Shown here: one piece after another, positions 22,968 to 34,252 of the stretch
How positions within the stretch are numbered: the first letter of the stretch is position 1
Layout of the letters: every line of letters begins with the position of its first letter
NCBI GenBank assembly: GCA_028386065.3
Contig: JAKUCV010003101.1
Coordinates: 62,697 to 126,696, forward strand
Direction: 5' to 3'
DNA length: 64,000 bases
Origin: Turnera subulata
Taxonomy: Eukaryota; Streptophyta; Magnoliopsida; Malpighiales; Passifloraceae
The notes under the pieces: model-generated
What the model saw: only the letters and a program-made list of their open reading frames with translations
What the model was told of the DNA's origin: nothing
Database searches by the model: none
Position numbers and translations under genes: made by a program

Positions 22968-23533
22968 CTTATGCATGCTTGTTTTCAAATTTACATAACA
23001 TCAACATATGATTTATCAAGAACAAGCATGTGATGTATAGGAAAGATATGATGATGAAAATTTTAAGTTCTTAGTTGCCTACCATGGTAAGCACTCATAT
23101 TTGCTTAGATCAACAATTGGTAGGTTTTGCCAAAGTAAGGTGCCGTTGTTTATCCTAGCAAGATGCGACGCGATAATTGTAATATCAGAACTGCTTATTA
23201 TGGTGTTGGACTTAACTAGGTCATCTTAATAGGATTAAGGACTTAGAGGCAAGGAGTTGAGCTAAGTCTATGAGATAGACTAGAAGAAGTGTTGTTCACT
23301 CAACTATCCAAGAGTTACATGAGATGTAATTGACAAGAGTTGCCTACCTAAATAACTATGATGTATGCGATCAGCCAAAGCTGACATATCTTGTAGTGAA
23401 ATATGGATCCTGGCCTACTTATATAATTGTCATGATTTATGTAGTAGAAGCATCATTTAATACAATTCTTTGTTAAATGATTTTGTATGCATGACTCTTA
23501 TTTGTGTGAGTTGATCATTGTTGTAGAGTTTCC
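22968..23533 (+). other. Distal Copia-1 leader before gag
   Basis: This non-coding stretch is conserved in all copia copies here (inverted at about 37700-38240 and 45840-46330, and forward at 51330-51622). I see no ORF, repeat array or RNA gene in it. Confidence 0.6.
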
Positions 23534-24391
23534 ATGGCACAAAACACTAGCACATTATCACTGCGATCTGTCCTTGAGAAGGAAAAGTTGAACCTGAATA
23601 ACTTCCTGAAATGGTATCACAACTTGAGGATAGTCCTCAAACAAGAAAAGAAATTGTATGTCCTCGAAGGGCCTGTTCCGAGTGAACCGGCGCCTAGTGC
23701 TCCAAGGGCAGAAAGGGATGCTTACAAGAAGCATTTCGATGATGCATTGGACATTGTATGCCTTATGTTGATCACCATGGACTCTGAGCTTCAGAAGCAA
23801 CATGAGAACATGGGGGCGTTCGATATGATCGAACACCTTAAGATGCTCTTTGAGGAGCAAGCAAGGCATGAGAGGTATGAGACCTCTAAGGCATTGTTCC
23901 AGTGCAAGATGGCTGAATCATCACCCGTCAGACCTCATGTGCTTAAGATGATTGAATACAATGAAAGCCTTGAGGGTCTAGGGTTTCTTTTGCAAAAGGA
24001 GTTGGCTATTGATCTAGTCCTCCAATCATTGCCGGATAGTTACAACCAATTTGTCATGAACTTCATTATGAATCATCTTGACAAATCTTTGTCCGAGTTG
24101 CTTAACATGTTAGGAACAGTTGAGCAACAAATGAAGGCAAATAAATCCAACAGCATATTGATGCTTGGAGGAGGCAAAGGAAAGGGTAAAGCTTAGGTGA
24201 AGAAATCCACCAAAAAGTTTGGTGCATCTTCTTCACAAGTGCTGAAACCTAAAGATGGTGTTGCTAAGGAAGGCCAATGCTTCCATTGCAAGAAGACCGG
24301 CCATTGGAAACAAAACTGCCCGGCCTACCTTCTAGAGTTGAAGAAACAGAAGGGAAGTGAGACTTCCACTTCAGGAACTAAGAAAGAGTAG
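23534..24391 (+). pseudogene. gag: Copia-1 gag, broken
   Basis: Copia Gag makes the particle. The ATG at 23534 starts the typical N-terminus, with LNNFLKWYHNLRIVLKQEKK, then a UBN2-like capsid region (HLKMLFEEQARHERYETSKAL) to about residue 200. TAG at 24194 interrupts a basic linker. The nucleocapsid knuckle C-x2-C-x4-H-x4-C lies at 24278-24319 (CFHCKKTGHWKQNC). The frame ends at 24389 because of the deletion that removes the protease active site. Confidence 0.83.
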
Positions 24392-25660
24392 GAGATTGGC
24401 AAAGGGTGAGACAGACCTACGTGTGGGAAATGGAGCAAGAGTTGCTGCATTAGCCGTAGGAACTTATTATCTATCCTTACCGAGTGGTTTGGTTTTAGAA
24501 CTGGACAATTGTTATTATGTACCAACCATAAGCAGGAATTTGATTTCTGTGTCTTGTTTTGACAAGAAAGGCTTTTCATTTGTAATAAAAAATAATTGTT
24601 GTTCAATTTTTTTCAATGATATTTATTATGGTGGTGCATATTTGAACAATGGTTTGTATGTTCTAAACTTAGAAACCGAAATCTATAACGTTAATACGAA
24701 GAAGGTTAGAATGAATGATTCTAATGAAACCTACCTTTGGCATTGTCATTTAGGCCATATAAACGAGACTCGTATATCTAAACTCCATAAAGATGGACTT
24801 TTAGACTCATTTGATTTTGAATCATTTGAGACATGTGAGTCATGTTTATTAGGCAAAATGACAAAGGCTCCTTTTACCGGTAAGGGTGAGAGGGCATCGG
24901 ACTTGTTAGGCCTTATACATACTGATGTATGCGGACCTATGTCCACACAGGCTAGAGGCGGTTTTTCATACTTCATTACACTGATGATTTCAGTAGATAT
25001 GGCTATGTGTATCTAATGAAACACAAGTCAGAATCCATTGAAAAGTTTAAAGAATTCAGGAATGAAGTACATAATCAACTCGGTAAAAGTATTAAAATGC
25101 TTCGATCAGATTGAGGAGGGGAATACTTAGACTGAAATTTTCTTGATCTTCTAAAGGAGTGTGGTATAGTATCACAGCTCACTCCACCGGGTACGCCTCA
25201 ATGCAATGGTGTATCTGAAAGGAGGAATAGGACCTTGTTAGACATGGTTCATTCGACGATGAGTCAAGCTGACATTCCTCCTTCATTTTGGGGACATGCA
25301 TTATTGAGTGTTGCATTCACACTAAACCGTGTAACATCAAAATATGTCGAAAAAACAACATATGAGATATGGACTGGGAAGCGTCCCAATTTGTCTTTCG
25401 TGAAATTTGGGGTTGTGAGGCTTACGTGAGACGTGAAGCTTCGGATAAACTCGGCCCTAAATCCAACAAGTGCCTCTTTGTAGGATACCCTAAGGAAATG
25501 AAAGGGTATTATTTCAATAATCCTTTAGAGCACAAAGTGTTTGTTGCTCGGACTGCTATTTTTCTAGAAAGAGAATTAATTTCTAGAAGAGTCAGTGGGA
25601 GAAAAATAGATATCGAAGAAGTTCGAGATATAAAGGCTGAGATGGAACAAGGGCATTAAC
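24392..25660 (+). pseudogene. int: Copia-1 protease remnant and integrase, broken
   Basis: Relative to Copia-2, about 89 bp are missing at the CAGG near 24375, taking the protease Asp-Thr-Gly. The GAG-pre-integrase domain follows, with the HHCC finger WHCHLGH...CESCLLGK near 24740-24860. The integrase core begins IHTDVCGPMS; a frameshift lies near 24985. TGA stops at 25112 and 25133 sit where Arg is expected (RSD-stop-GGEYLD-stop-NF), consistent with CGA to TGA. The catalytic Glu is in NGVSERRNRTLL near 25210. Confidence 0.82.
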
Positions 25661-27380
25661 CACAAGATGTTGTGGATGAGATTCCTGTGCCAGTAACACA
25701 TGGACTGCGTAGGACTCGGTATAAGCCTGAGAGATATGGATTTCTCATGACACATGCTGGAGATGTGATGCTCATAGATGAGGATGAGCCCACTTTCTAT
25801 CAGCAGGACATTACGGGTCCGGACTCTGAGAAATGGCTAGAAGCCATGAATTCGGAAATGGAATCCATGTACGAAAACAGGGTATGGACCTTGGTTGATC
25901 CACCTGAAGGGGTAAAACCCATAGGGTGCAAATGGGTCTTTAATAGAAAGACCGACATGGATGGTAATGTGATTACCTATAAAGTGCAATTGGTTTCGAA
26001 AGGTTTCAAGCAAGTTCATGGTAATGACTATGATGAAACTTTCTCATCGGTTGCCATGGTAAAATCCATCCGGATTCTATTGGCTATAGCAGCATACTAT
26101 GATTATGAGATATGGCAAATGGATGTCAAAACCGATTTCCTTAACAGAAATCTTTTAGAGGATGTGTACATGACATAACCTGAAGGTTTTATCGATCCAG
26201 AAAATGCCAATATGGTTTGCAAGTTGCAGAGATCCATTTATGGATTGAAGCAGGCTTTTAGGATTTGGAATCTTTGTTTTAACGATGTAATCAAAGAGTT
26301 TGGTTTCATTAAGAACGAAGATGAACCATGTGTTTACAAGAAGGTTGGTGGGAGCACTATTGTTTTCTTGTTGTTGTATGTTGACGACATCCTGCTCATT
26401 GGGAATGATATTCCGACACTATAGTCTGTAAAGGCTTGGTTAGGAAAGAATTTCTCGATGAAGGACTTAGAAGAAGCTGCCCATGTGTTAGGTGTAAAGA
26501 TCTATAGAGATAGATCCAAAAGGCTTCTATGGCTAAGTCAGAGTACGTATATTGACAAGGTGCTAAAGAGGTTTAGCATGCAAGATTCCAAGAAGGGATT
26601 CTTGCCCTTGTCACATGCCATATCTCTCTCAAAGAATCAATGTCCTAGTACATCTAAGGAGAGAGAGTGGATGAGTAAGATTCCTTATGCTTCGGCAATA
26701 AGATCTATCATGTAAGCCCATGCTATGTACCCGATCGGATCTCGCTTATGCTTTGAGTGTCACAAGCAGATACCAGTCTGATCTTGGTGAGAGTCACTGG
26801 ATAGCGGTAAAGAACATCCTTAAGTACTTGAAAAGGACTAAGGATGCATTCCTGGTTTACGGAAGCGTGGATGAGCTTGTTGTAAAGGGTTACACAGATG
26901 GTAGCTTCCAAACCGACAGGGATGATTTTAGATTGCAGTCAGGTTATGTGTTTTGTCTTGGAGGTGGGGCTATATGATGGAAGAGTTCAAAGCAAGAGAC
27001 AGTAGCCGACTCTACAACCGAGGCTGAGTACATTGCTGCCTTGGATGCGGCGAAAGAGGCCGTTTGGATCAAGAAGTTCGTAACTAAACTTGGTGTGGTT
27101 CCGAGCATTGAGAGTCCGATTGAGCTCTATTGTGATAACAATTGGACAATCGCACAGGCTCAGGAACCGAGATATCACCTGAGATCCAAACATATACTCC
27201 GATGCTATCATCTTATTAGAGAGATCATAGAAAGAGGCGATGTCAGGCTGTGCAGAGTTCCTTCGGAGAACAATGTAGTAGATCCATTGACTAAGCTACT
27301 CACACAGCAGAAGCATGATAGTCATGCTGCGTCCATTGGTATTAGATACATGTATGATGGCTTTAGTGCAAGTGGGAGAT
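25661..27380 (+). pseudogene. pol: Copia-1 reverse transcriptase and RNase H, broken
   Basis: RT motifs are WLEAMNSEMESM, GCKWVFNRKTDMDG, QMDVKTDFLNRNL, SIYGLKQAFR and YVDDILLIGND (about 26377). RNase H motifs are GYTDGSFQTD, ADSTTEAEYIA and LYCDNN. Stops include TAA at 26177, TAG at 26422 (TL-stop-SVKAW, where Gln is expected), a frame change near 26712, and TGA near 26975. The reading frame runs through the PPT into the LTR. Confidence 0.85.
27366..27380 (+). other. Polypurine tract of Copia-1
   Basis: GTGCAAGTGGGAGAT precedes the TGTTAGTG start of the 3' LTR. The same tract is inverted at 34239, 42173 and 63172 in the minus-strand elements. Confidence 0.75.
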
Positions 27381-28818
27381 TGTTAGTGTAATATGCCCAA
27401 AAGCCAATTCAATGGATGTTTATTTGTAGTCATGTATACAGATTAAGGTTGTTCCAATAAATATAGTTTATGAGATAAACGCTTGCATATATTTATAACC
27501 CTAGAATATTTCATATTCTTAAAATGTCCCTAGTCGATTATTATTATGGATGGGTTGTAATAATAAATTAACACTAGCGTATGTTTAGAGTTTATATGTG
27601 ATATGAATTAAACATACGGGTACAACTTAGAGAACTTGGAGACTGGACCGACCCACATAAGAACGCTACATGGAATGTTATATGTTTGTCGATAGCGGTT
27701 CTTATATGTATTGTCCTTAGACCTGAGATCGTCAAGGTTCCCAACATATGAGTCGTATACTTTGATATTACTCTTGGCTATTTCGTAAATGAGTAGACTC
27801 AGTGTAATCATTGGGTATATGATGAATGTGTAGTAGGTTTTGTATGATCAAAATGGGATTCGTCCAATCCATATAACGGGTATATTATCGGATGGTTTCT
27901 TGATAGAGTTGAACCGTAAATGCATGGCCATGCTCGGAAGATGATATGTGATATCATTGGTATCCATTTTACACGGTTAACTCGAGGATCAAGAAACCGA
28001 GATTAAACATATACGAGAATGACTTATTCCATGTCTCGTGTTTAATCTTGATAATGGGACGAAAGGACAATGACATGTTCCGAGGCATATTGAATCAGTA
28101 CTGATCTTGTCGTTCGGGTAGCACTGATGTGTTGCTAGACGCTGCTCTTTGCTTATAATTATAAAATGAGATTTTACAATTATTGTCGGACGTTACAAGT
28201 GCCTACAGGGTCACACACATAGAGCCGTTGATTCTAGCAGGTGGTTGAACCGTGGTTGGATCATGGTTCGACCAGGTGTGGTTAGACCGCGATTGGACCG
28301 TGGTTGGACTATGGATCGTTGTTGTGATGTGTGATAGTGCATTATGGAGACATGATTATGTGGAGACATAATTATGATGGATTATGGGCCATTCTGTTGG
28401 CCACAAACTCCATTATCTCTTTGCACTAATTGAGGTGAGTAATCAGACTACTCTAGATCATTGATTCAGAATTTTTTAGAGCTTGAGAGAGTCTTGAGAG
28501 GTCTGAAATTTTCAGAGCAAGAACACACACACACCTTCTTTCAGAAAGAAGAGAGAAAACACCACAAACACTAGCTCCCGGGAACCTGCTGCTAGCACAT
28601 GCGTTCGAGGGTGCTCGAGTTGGAGTTCGTGAGACGTTTTTCAGCTAGTTATCTCGGTTCGTGTGGATACCGTAGAGGAACGGGATATTTTTCTGGCTCT
28701 TACTGATTCGGGATCATCAGTTGGGTGAAAGACCTCAACCGAACCAGGTACGTAAAAATTGTTATTCGGTTTAGCTACCCTTCACTTGGATCCTCCATGT
28801 GTATCCGGTTTTCCGCTG
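27381..28818 (+). repeat. 3' LTR of Copia-1 (3' end lost)
   Basis: It matches 20585 onward up to TTCCGCTG at 28818, where an inverted LTR of another subfamily begins. About 90 bp of the LTR end are missing. It also lacks about 50 bp of the GGTTGGACC-repeat block near 28315, relative to the 5' LTR. Confidence 0.8.
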
Positions 28819-30092
28819 ATGAGATCTTTCGTACCTGGTTTGGTTGAGATCTTTCACTCAACTGATGATCCAAATTAGCAAGAACCAAATAGAAATCTGA
28901 CTCCTCTACGGTATCCACACGAACCATCGATGACCGTTAGCAACCGTCTCACAATCACTAACCCGAGCACTCCCGAACCACAGTGCTAGCTGCAGAGTTT
29001 CCGAGAGCTAGAGACTAGAGAGTGTTTGATGTGTTTTTCTCAAGTGTGAAGAGTGTGTATCAAGCCTAGTTTGGTCTGAAATTTGACCAAAACCTTCACC
29101 CTATTTATACACATTTGAAATACATAGTTTAATGAGACAATGGCCAACATCATCATGCATTAACCATCATGATCATGTCTCCACTATGCTATAATGTGAC
29201 CCTGTCCAACCATGGTCTAACCACTAGCTCAATATCCTGGTCGAACCATAGTCCAACCATGGTTTAACCATTGGCATTTGTGATGTTTGGCAACAATTGT
29301 AAACTCTCATTTACAATTATATACAATGAGCGGTGTCGAGCAACACATCATTGCTACCCAAACGACAAGATCAGTACTGATTCATTATGCCTCGGAAAAT
29401 GTTATTGTCCTTTCGTCCTATTATCAAGATCAAACACGAGACATGGAATATGTCATTCTCGTATATGTTCAATCTATGGTTTCTTGATCCCCGAGTTAAC
29501 TGTGTAAAACAAATACTAATGATATCTCCATATCACTTAATCCCAGCATGGCCATGCATTTACAGTTCAACTCTATCAAGGGGCCTAACTGATAATATTC
29601 TCGTTATACGGGTTGGACGAATTCCATCTTGATCAATCAAAACCCACTACACATTATATCATATACCCGATGATTACTCTTAGGTCTACTCAGTTACGAA
29701 TAACCAAGAGTAGTATCAAAGTATATGACTCACGTGTTGGAATTCTTGAGGATCTCAGGTCTAAGGATAGTACATATAAGAATCACTAATGACAACATGA
29801 GTCCATGCAGCGTTCTTATGTCGGGTGAGTCCAGTCCACAAGTTCTCTAACTTGTACCCATATGTAGAACTCATATCTCATATGATTCTGAACATAAGCT
29901 AGTCTTAATTTATTATCTCAACCCATCCATAATAATAATCGACTAGGGACAATTCAAGAATATAAAATATTATTAGGTTATAAATATGTGCAAGCATTTA
30001 TCATCGATAACCATATTTATTGGAATAAAACATTAATCAAATACATGACTATATAATTATCCAATGATTGGCTTTTGGGCATTACACTAACA
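28819..30092 (-). repeat. 5' LTR of Copia-B (continuation)
   Basis: This inverted LTR of the Copia-4 subfamily ends ACTAACA at 30092 (inverted TGTTAGTGTAATGCCC). It lacks its PBS-proximal 115 bp or so. A minus-strand TATAAATA lies at 29102-29109, matching the TATA box in the Copia-4 LTR. Copia-B has 5' LTR and leader here (20022-20584), but no coding part in the window. Confidence 0.75.
29102..29109 (-). promoter_or_regulatory. TATA box of Copia-B LTR
   Basis: Read on the minus strand it is TATAAATA, in the same context (GTGTGTATAAATAGGGTGAAGG-like) as at 50201-50208. This makes it a good candidate for the U3/R promoter of this subfamily. Confidence 0.6.
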
Positions 30093-32387
30093 CCTTAGAA
30101 CAGGCCCTCACGTCTGTCAAGTCGAAATTCAAGCAGAAGTTTTCAAGCAAGGAAAGGACCTAGGCTATCTTTTTCACACCAAACAGACTGCACAATCCCA
30201 TAGCTGAAAAATTAATCCCTTGCAAACCCCTTTTGAGCCAATATGTGATGGTCCTTATTTATTCCTTCACTCTACTCACCCCACCTCAACCACTTGAAGC
30301 CAAAACAGGGGCCATCATGTGCCTAAGGCACGATTTCCTTCAAACAGCCTCACCGAGTTGATGAGTATGTGAGCGAGATTTGATCCTATTAAAGGTGTTT
30401 GAGGCCGTTTTCACTTAACAAATGCAAGACCAAAATGCCACCACACGTTGTGAGCTACTCTCTTCCCAGACACACTAAAAAAAAATGGCCAGTGAGTAAA
30501 AGAAAAACATGGGAAAGAGAAGCAAGAAGAAAGGCAACGTTTTGTGAATCAAACTCCTTCTTAAAACACATAAGGTAGTATGAAATCTCAAGGGATATGA
30601 AATCAAACAGTCCCTTGAACTGGATATTTCAAGCCCATAGGCCATTAACACTTGTTCAATCCATCCATCATCCTTTAATAGCCGTCACCTGTACTCAGTA
30701 CAACACAAAAAAGTCATAGGGATCCTAACTTGATGACTTATGCACATTAGTAGAGACAAGGGGTAATGGTTTGCATGTGAGGTAATGTTTCACTTTCCAA
30801 TGATAATATTTGACAGAATCTCTCAAATGGTAGAAGAATGGGGTTCAGTTACAAGATCATTCCTGTGAATTTTATGACAAAAACTATTGACAAGGAATTT
30901 CATTAGAATTGATGCAGTTTTAAAGGGACTTGAATAGAGACACCACAAAGGAGAAGCCTAGTGAAATTTTGATGCATTCAGATTAGTTTTTCTTCCTTTC
31001 AAATCATGCATTCTTTTTCTTTTTTGCTTGCTTGAGGACAAGCAAACTCTTCAGTTTGGGGTACTTTGATGCATGTGAAATATGCATAGTTTTGGGGCAT
31101 GATTTTGGACATAAATTGTTCTCATTTCATTATGATTACGTGTCTTCTATGCAATATTCCACCATATTCCTCCAAATTCTATTCCTTACTGTATGATTAG
31201 TGATTTCAGGTGCATTTCGATCAATTCAGGAGGATTTCAATGAAGAATTTGAAGAAATAGCCTCTATCACAGCATGAGCTTGTTTCGGAACCTGTGAGCT
31301 TGTCCTTGAGGCTGTTGTTCATCGTGAATTCAATTGAAGGCCTCAAACCATCTCAAAGTCACAAGATTTCCACTGAAACCCATTGTCCTCGACTTTATCC
31401 AAAGATTGCTTATCACACTTCATCATCAACAGAAGAAGCAAAGATCGATCGGAGGAGAAATCAAAGGAGAACTGCAAACAGACCCAGAGCACGCTCAGCC
31501 TGTGCATCCTGCTAAACCCAAAAAATTGTAGAAATAATATAAAATTGCACCACTTGCTCATCTCACAATAATGGTGCCTTCAAGCATATCCTGAGTATTT
31601 CACAGGACCTTTTTGGCTGGTGGGAATAATAATTATAATGCCCAGAGGAATGCTCACTCAAAAAACCATTATTCCCTCCAATTATTCCCTTAAAGCCTGC
31701 AGAAACCAACAAAAGTGCAGAAAATATAAAATATTCACCAACTTGCTATACGGTCACCTTTGACACCAACAACCATATCTCGAGCATTTCAAAGCACTTT
31801 CCAGAAGGATAAGGGATGGGCACATGCCACTTAGTGGGAATTAATCAAAAAGAACAATTATTTGCTGCAAATGTCTCTTGAATCTTGCAATCCACCACCT
31901 ATCAGCCTATCAACTTGCTGCCCATCATGCAGCATCCTGACACGCATAAGTGGTAAGGCAAAAACAACTTGTTCAACACCCCCCCCCCCCCCCCCCCCAT
32001 GCTTTCCAGCAAGTGAGGGAAAAGAAGAAAAGAGGAGCTACAACTATATAAAGGACCAAGGAAGAAGAAAGGGGGAGGATCCACCATTAAAGACACCATT
32101 GAAGGTCTGGAACAGGGGTTAAAACCCAGAAATTTGGGTTTTCACGATTCTACAGCTTTTTCTACAGAAATTGTGATGCCCCTAACCTCCAACCAATTCC
32201 AAACCCTATGCTCACCTTTGTTTTCACTGTTTCTGTAATTCTGCACGTGAACTAAACAACCCCTCTTAGAATAAAGGGGTGCAACATGTCTCTAGTTTTT
32301 TTGTAATAAATTGCTACATTCATGTTTTTAACCCACTTGGTACATGTTTGAGTTCGGGCCAAACCATGCATGATTACAGGTGGCTAT
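30093..32387 (+). mobile_element. Older gypsy (Tat/Athila-like) 3' end and LTR fragment
   Basis: No coding sequence is recognisable. At 31031-31075 CTTGAGGACAAGCAA, then TTTGGGGTACTTTGATGCATG, resembles the 3' UTR/LTR junction of plant Tat and Athila gypsy elements. The LTR would start near 31065-31068. A TATATAAA lies at 32045-32052. A run of 20 C occupies 31979-31998. Two oppositely oriented copia LTRs bound the fragment, so this is the oldest layer visible. The lineage call rests on remembered family motifs. Confidence 0.5.
31979..31998 (+). repeat. Poly-C tract, 20 bp
   Basis: It is an uninterrupted run of 20 C inside the gypsy-like fragment. Its length is likely to vary and to be error-prone in sequencing. 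Confidence 0.9.
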
Positions 32388-32701
32388 TGTTAGTGTAATG
32401 CCCAAAAGCAAATCATTGGATGATTATGTAGTCATGTATTTGATTAAGGTTTTATTCCAATAAATATGATAAATGCTTCCTCATATTTATAACCTAACAA
32501 TATTTTATATTCTTGAATTGTCCCTAGTCGATTATTATTATAGAAGGGTTGTAATAATAAATTAAGACTAGCGTATGTTGAGAATCATATAAGATATGAG
32601 TTCTACATACGGGTATAAGTTAGAGAACTTGTGGACTGGACTGACCCGACATAAGAACACTACATGGACTCATGTTGTCATTAGTGATTCTTATATGTAT
32701 T
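32388..32701 (+). repeat. Copia-4 5' LTR, left part
   Basis: It starts TGTTAGTGTAATGCCC and is interrupted after ATATGTATT at 32701 by Copia-2. It resumes at 49395 after Copia-2, with GTATT repeated at 49390-49394. Confidence 0.82.
32697..32701 (+). repeat. Target site duplication of Copia-2, left copy (GTATT)
   Basis: GTATT precedes the Copia-2 3' LTR here and recurs at 49390-49394 after its 5' LTR. One extra T follows here, in a T-run. Confidence 0.75.
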
Positions 32702-34238
32702 TTTAAGTTTCTGTAATCTATATGACACTCATATACAACATCAAATGCACAGCAGAAGCACGGAAACTAAACCGAGAACCACATGTGAAGCAACATAAAC
32801 CGTACAACAAAATTTCGTACCTGGAGAATTAGGATCTTTCACCTAATAGCTGGAAGGAATCAGCAAGAGCTAGACAACGGCCTGGCTCCTCTACGGTATC
32901 CACACAAACAGTGATCGGCTTGGAATCGTCACACGAGTCAAGCCTCGAGCTCCCCGGACTGATATGCTGGCAACAAGAAAACCGGGGTTGTGTGTTTTTG
33001 GGTGTTTTTGGTTCTTTCTTCTTTCACAAAGAGGAAGAAGAGTGATGAGTTTGTGCTGAAGCTCTCAAAGACACTCAAGACACTCTCAAGCTCATAATTT
33101 TTCAGATACCACCACGTTCAATAGGCAACCCAAAGTGTGAACAATAATGCCTTAGCCAAAAGCATGTGCATGCCAACTCACAAAGGCATGACAAAGTGGC
33201 CAACATGTTTCCACTAACTCTTAGTGGGAATATTCATCACATGGCTACAATAATGGCTCCACTAATATGATGCCTAGTGAATCAAACCAACCCAAAACGA
33301 CCCTGGTCCAACCACGGTCCAATTGCGGTCCGACCACACCCGGTCCAACCATGGTCCAACCACAGTTCAACCACCTGCTCGAATCAACGGTTCCATGTGT
33401 GTGACCCTGTAGGCACTTGTAACATCCGGAAATAATTGTAAGGACTCATTTTACAATTATAAACAAAGAGCGACGTCTAGCAACACATCATTGCTACCCG
33501 AACGACAAGATCAGTACTGATTCTCTATGCCTCGGAACATGTCATTGTCCATTCGGCCCATTATCTAGATCAAACGCAAGACATGGAATATGCCAATCTC
33601 GTATGTGTCTAATCTATGTTTCTTGATCCCCGAGTTAACTGTATAAAACGGATACCCGTGATATCACCATATCACCTAATCCGAGCATGGTCATGCATTT
33701 AACAGTTCAACTCTATCAAGAAACCATATGATAATATACCCGTTATATGGGTCGAACGAATCCCGTCTTGATCAATCAAAACCCACTACATACTCGTCAT
33801 ATACCCAATGATTACCCTTATGTCCACCCAGTTACGGATAAATAGGAATAATATCAAAGTACATGATTCATATGTTGGTTACCTTGGTGATCTCAGGTCG
33901 GAAGACAATACATCTATAAGAAACACTAATGACATACATATAACGTTCCATTTAGTGTTCTTATGTGGGTCGGTCCAGTCCACAAGTTCTCCAACTTGTA
34001 CCCGTATGTAAAATTCATATCACATATGCAATTCTCAACATACGCTAGTCTTAATTTATTATTACAACCCATCCGTAATAATAATCGACTAGGGACAATT
34101 AAGAATATGAAATATTCTAGGGTTATAAGTATGTGCAAGCGTTTATCTCATAAACGATACTTATTGGAATAACCTTAATGTGTATACATGACAACAAATA
34201 ATCATCCATGATTGGCTTTTGGGCATATTACACTAACA
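32702..34238 (-). repeat. 3' LTR of Copia-2
   Basis: It ends ACTAACA at 34238, next to the PPT. The outer terminus reads TTTAAG instead of the TGTAAG seen at 39375. GGTCCAACCACGG-type repeats lie at 33305-33372. Confidence 0.82.
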
Positions 34239-34252
34239 ATCTCCCACTTGCA

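Larger units (their letters stand above)
20585..28818 (+). mobile_element. Copia-1: degenerate Ty1/copia element
   Basis: It has a 1530 bp 5' LTR, PBS, structured leader, gag, protease (deleted), integrase, RT, RNase H, PPT and 3' LTR. IN before RT defines Ty1/copia. It splits Copia-B at its PBS. The last roughly 90 bp of the 3' LTR and about 115 bp of the Copia-B LTR were lost at 28818, so the right target duplication is gone. Multiple stops, frameshifts and an 89-bp protease deletion make it inactive. A Tork-like clade is possible but not established here. Confidence 0.85.

Noticed and set aside
31862..32122. Proline-rich ORF across the poly-C tract
   Set aside because: The Pro run is simply the 20-C homopolymer, and nothing else supports coding.
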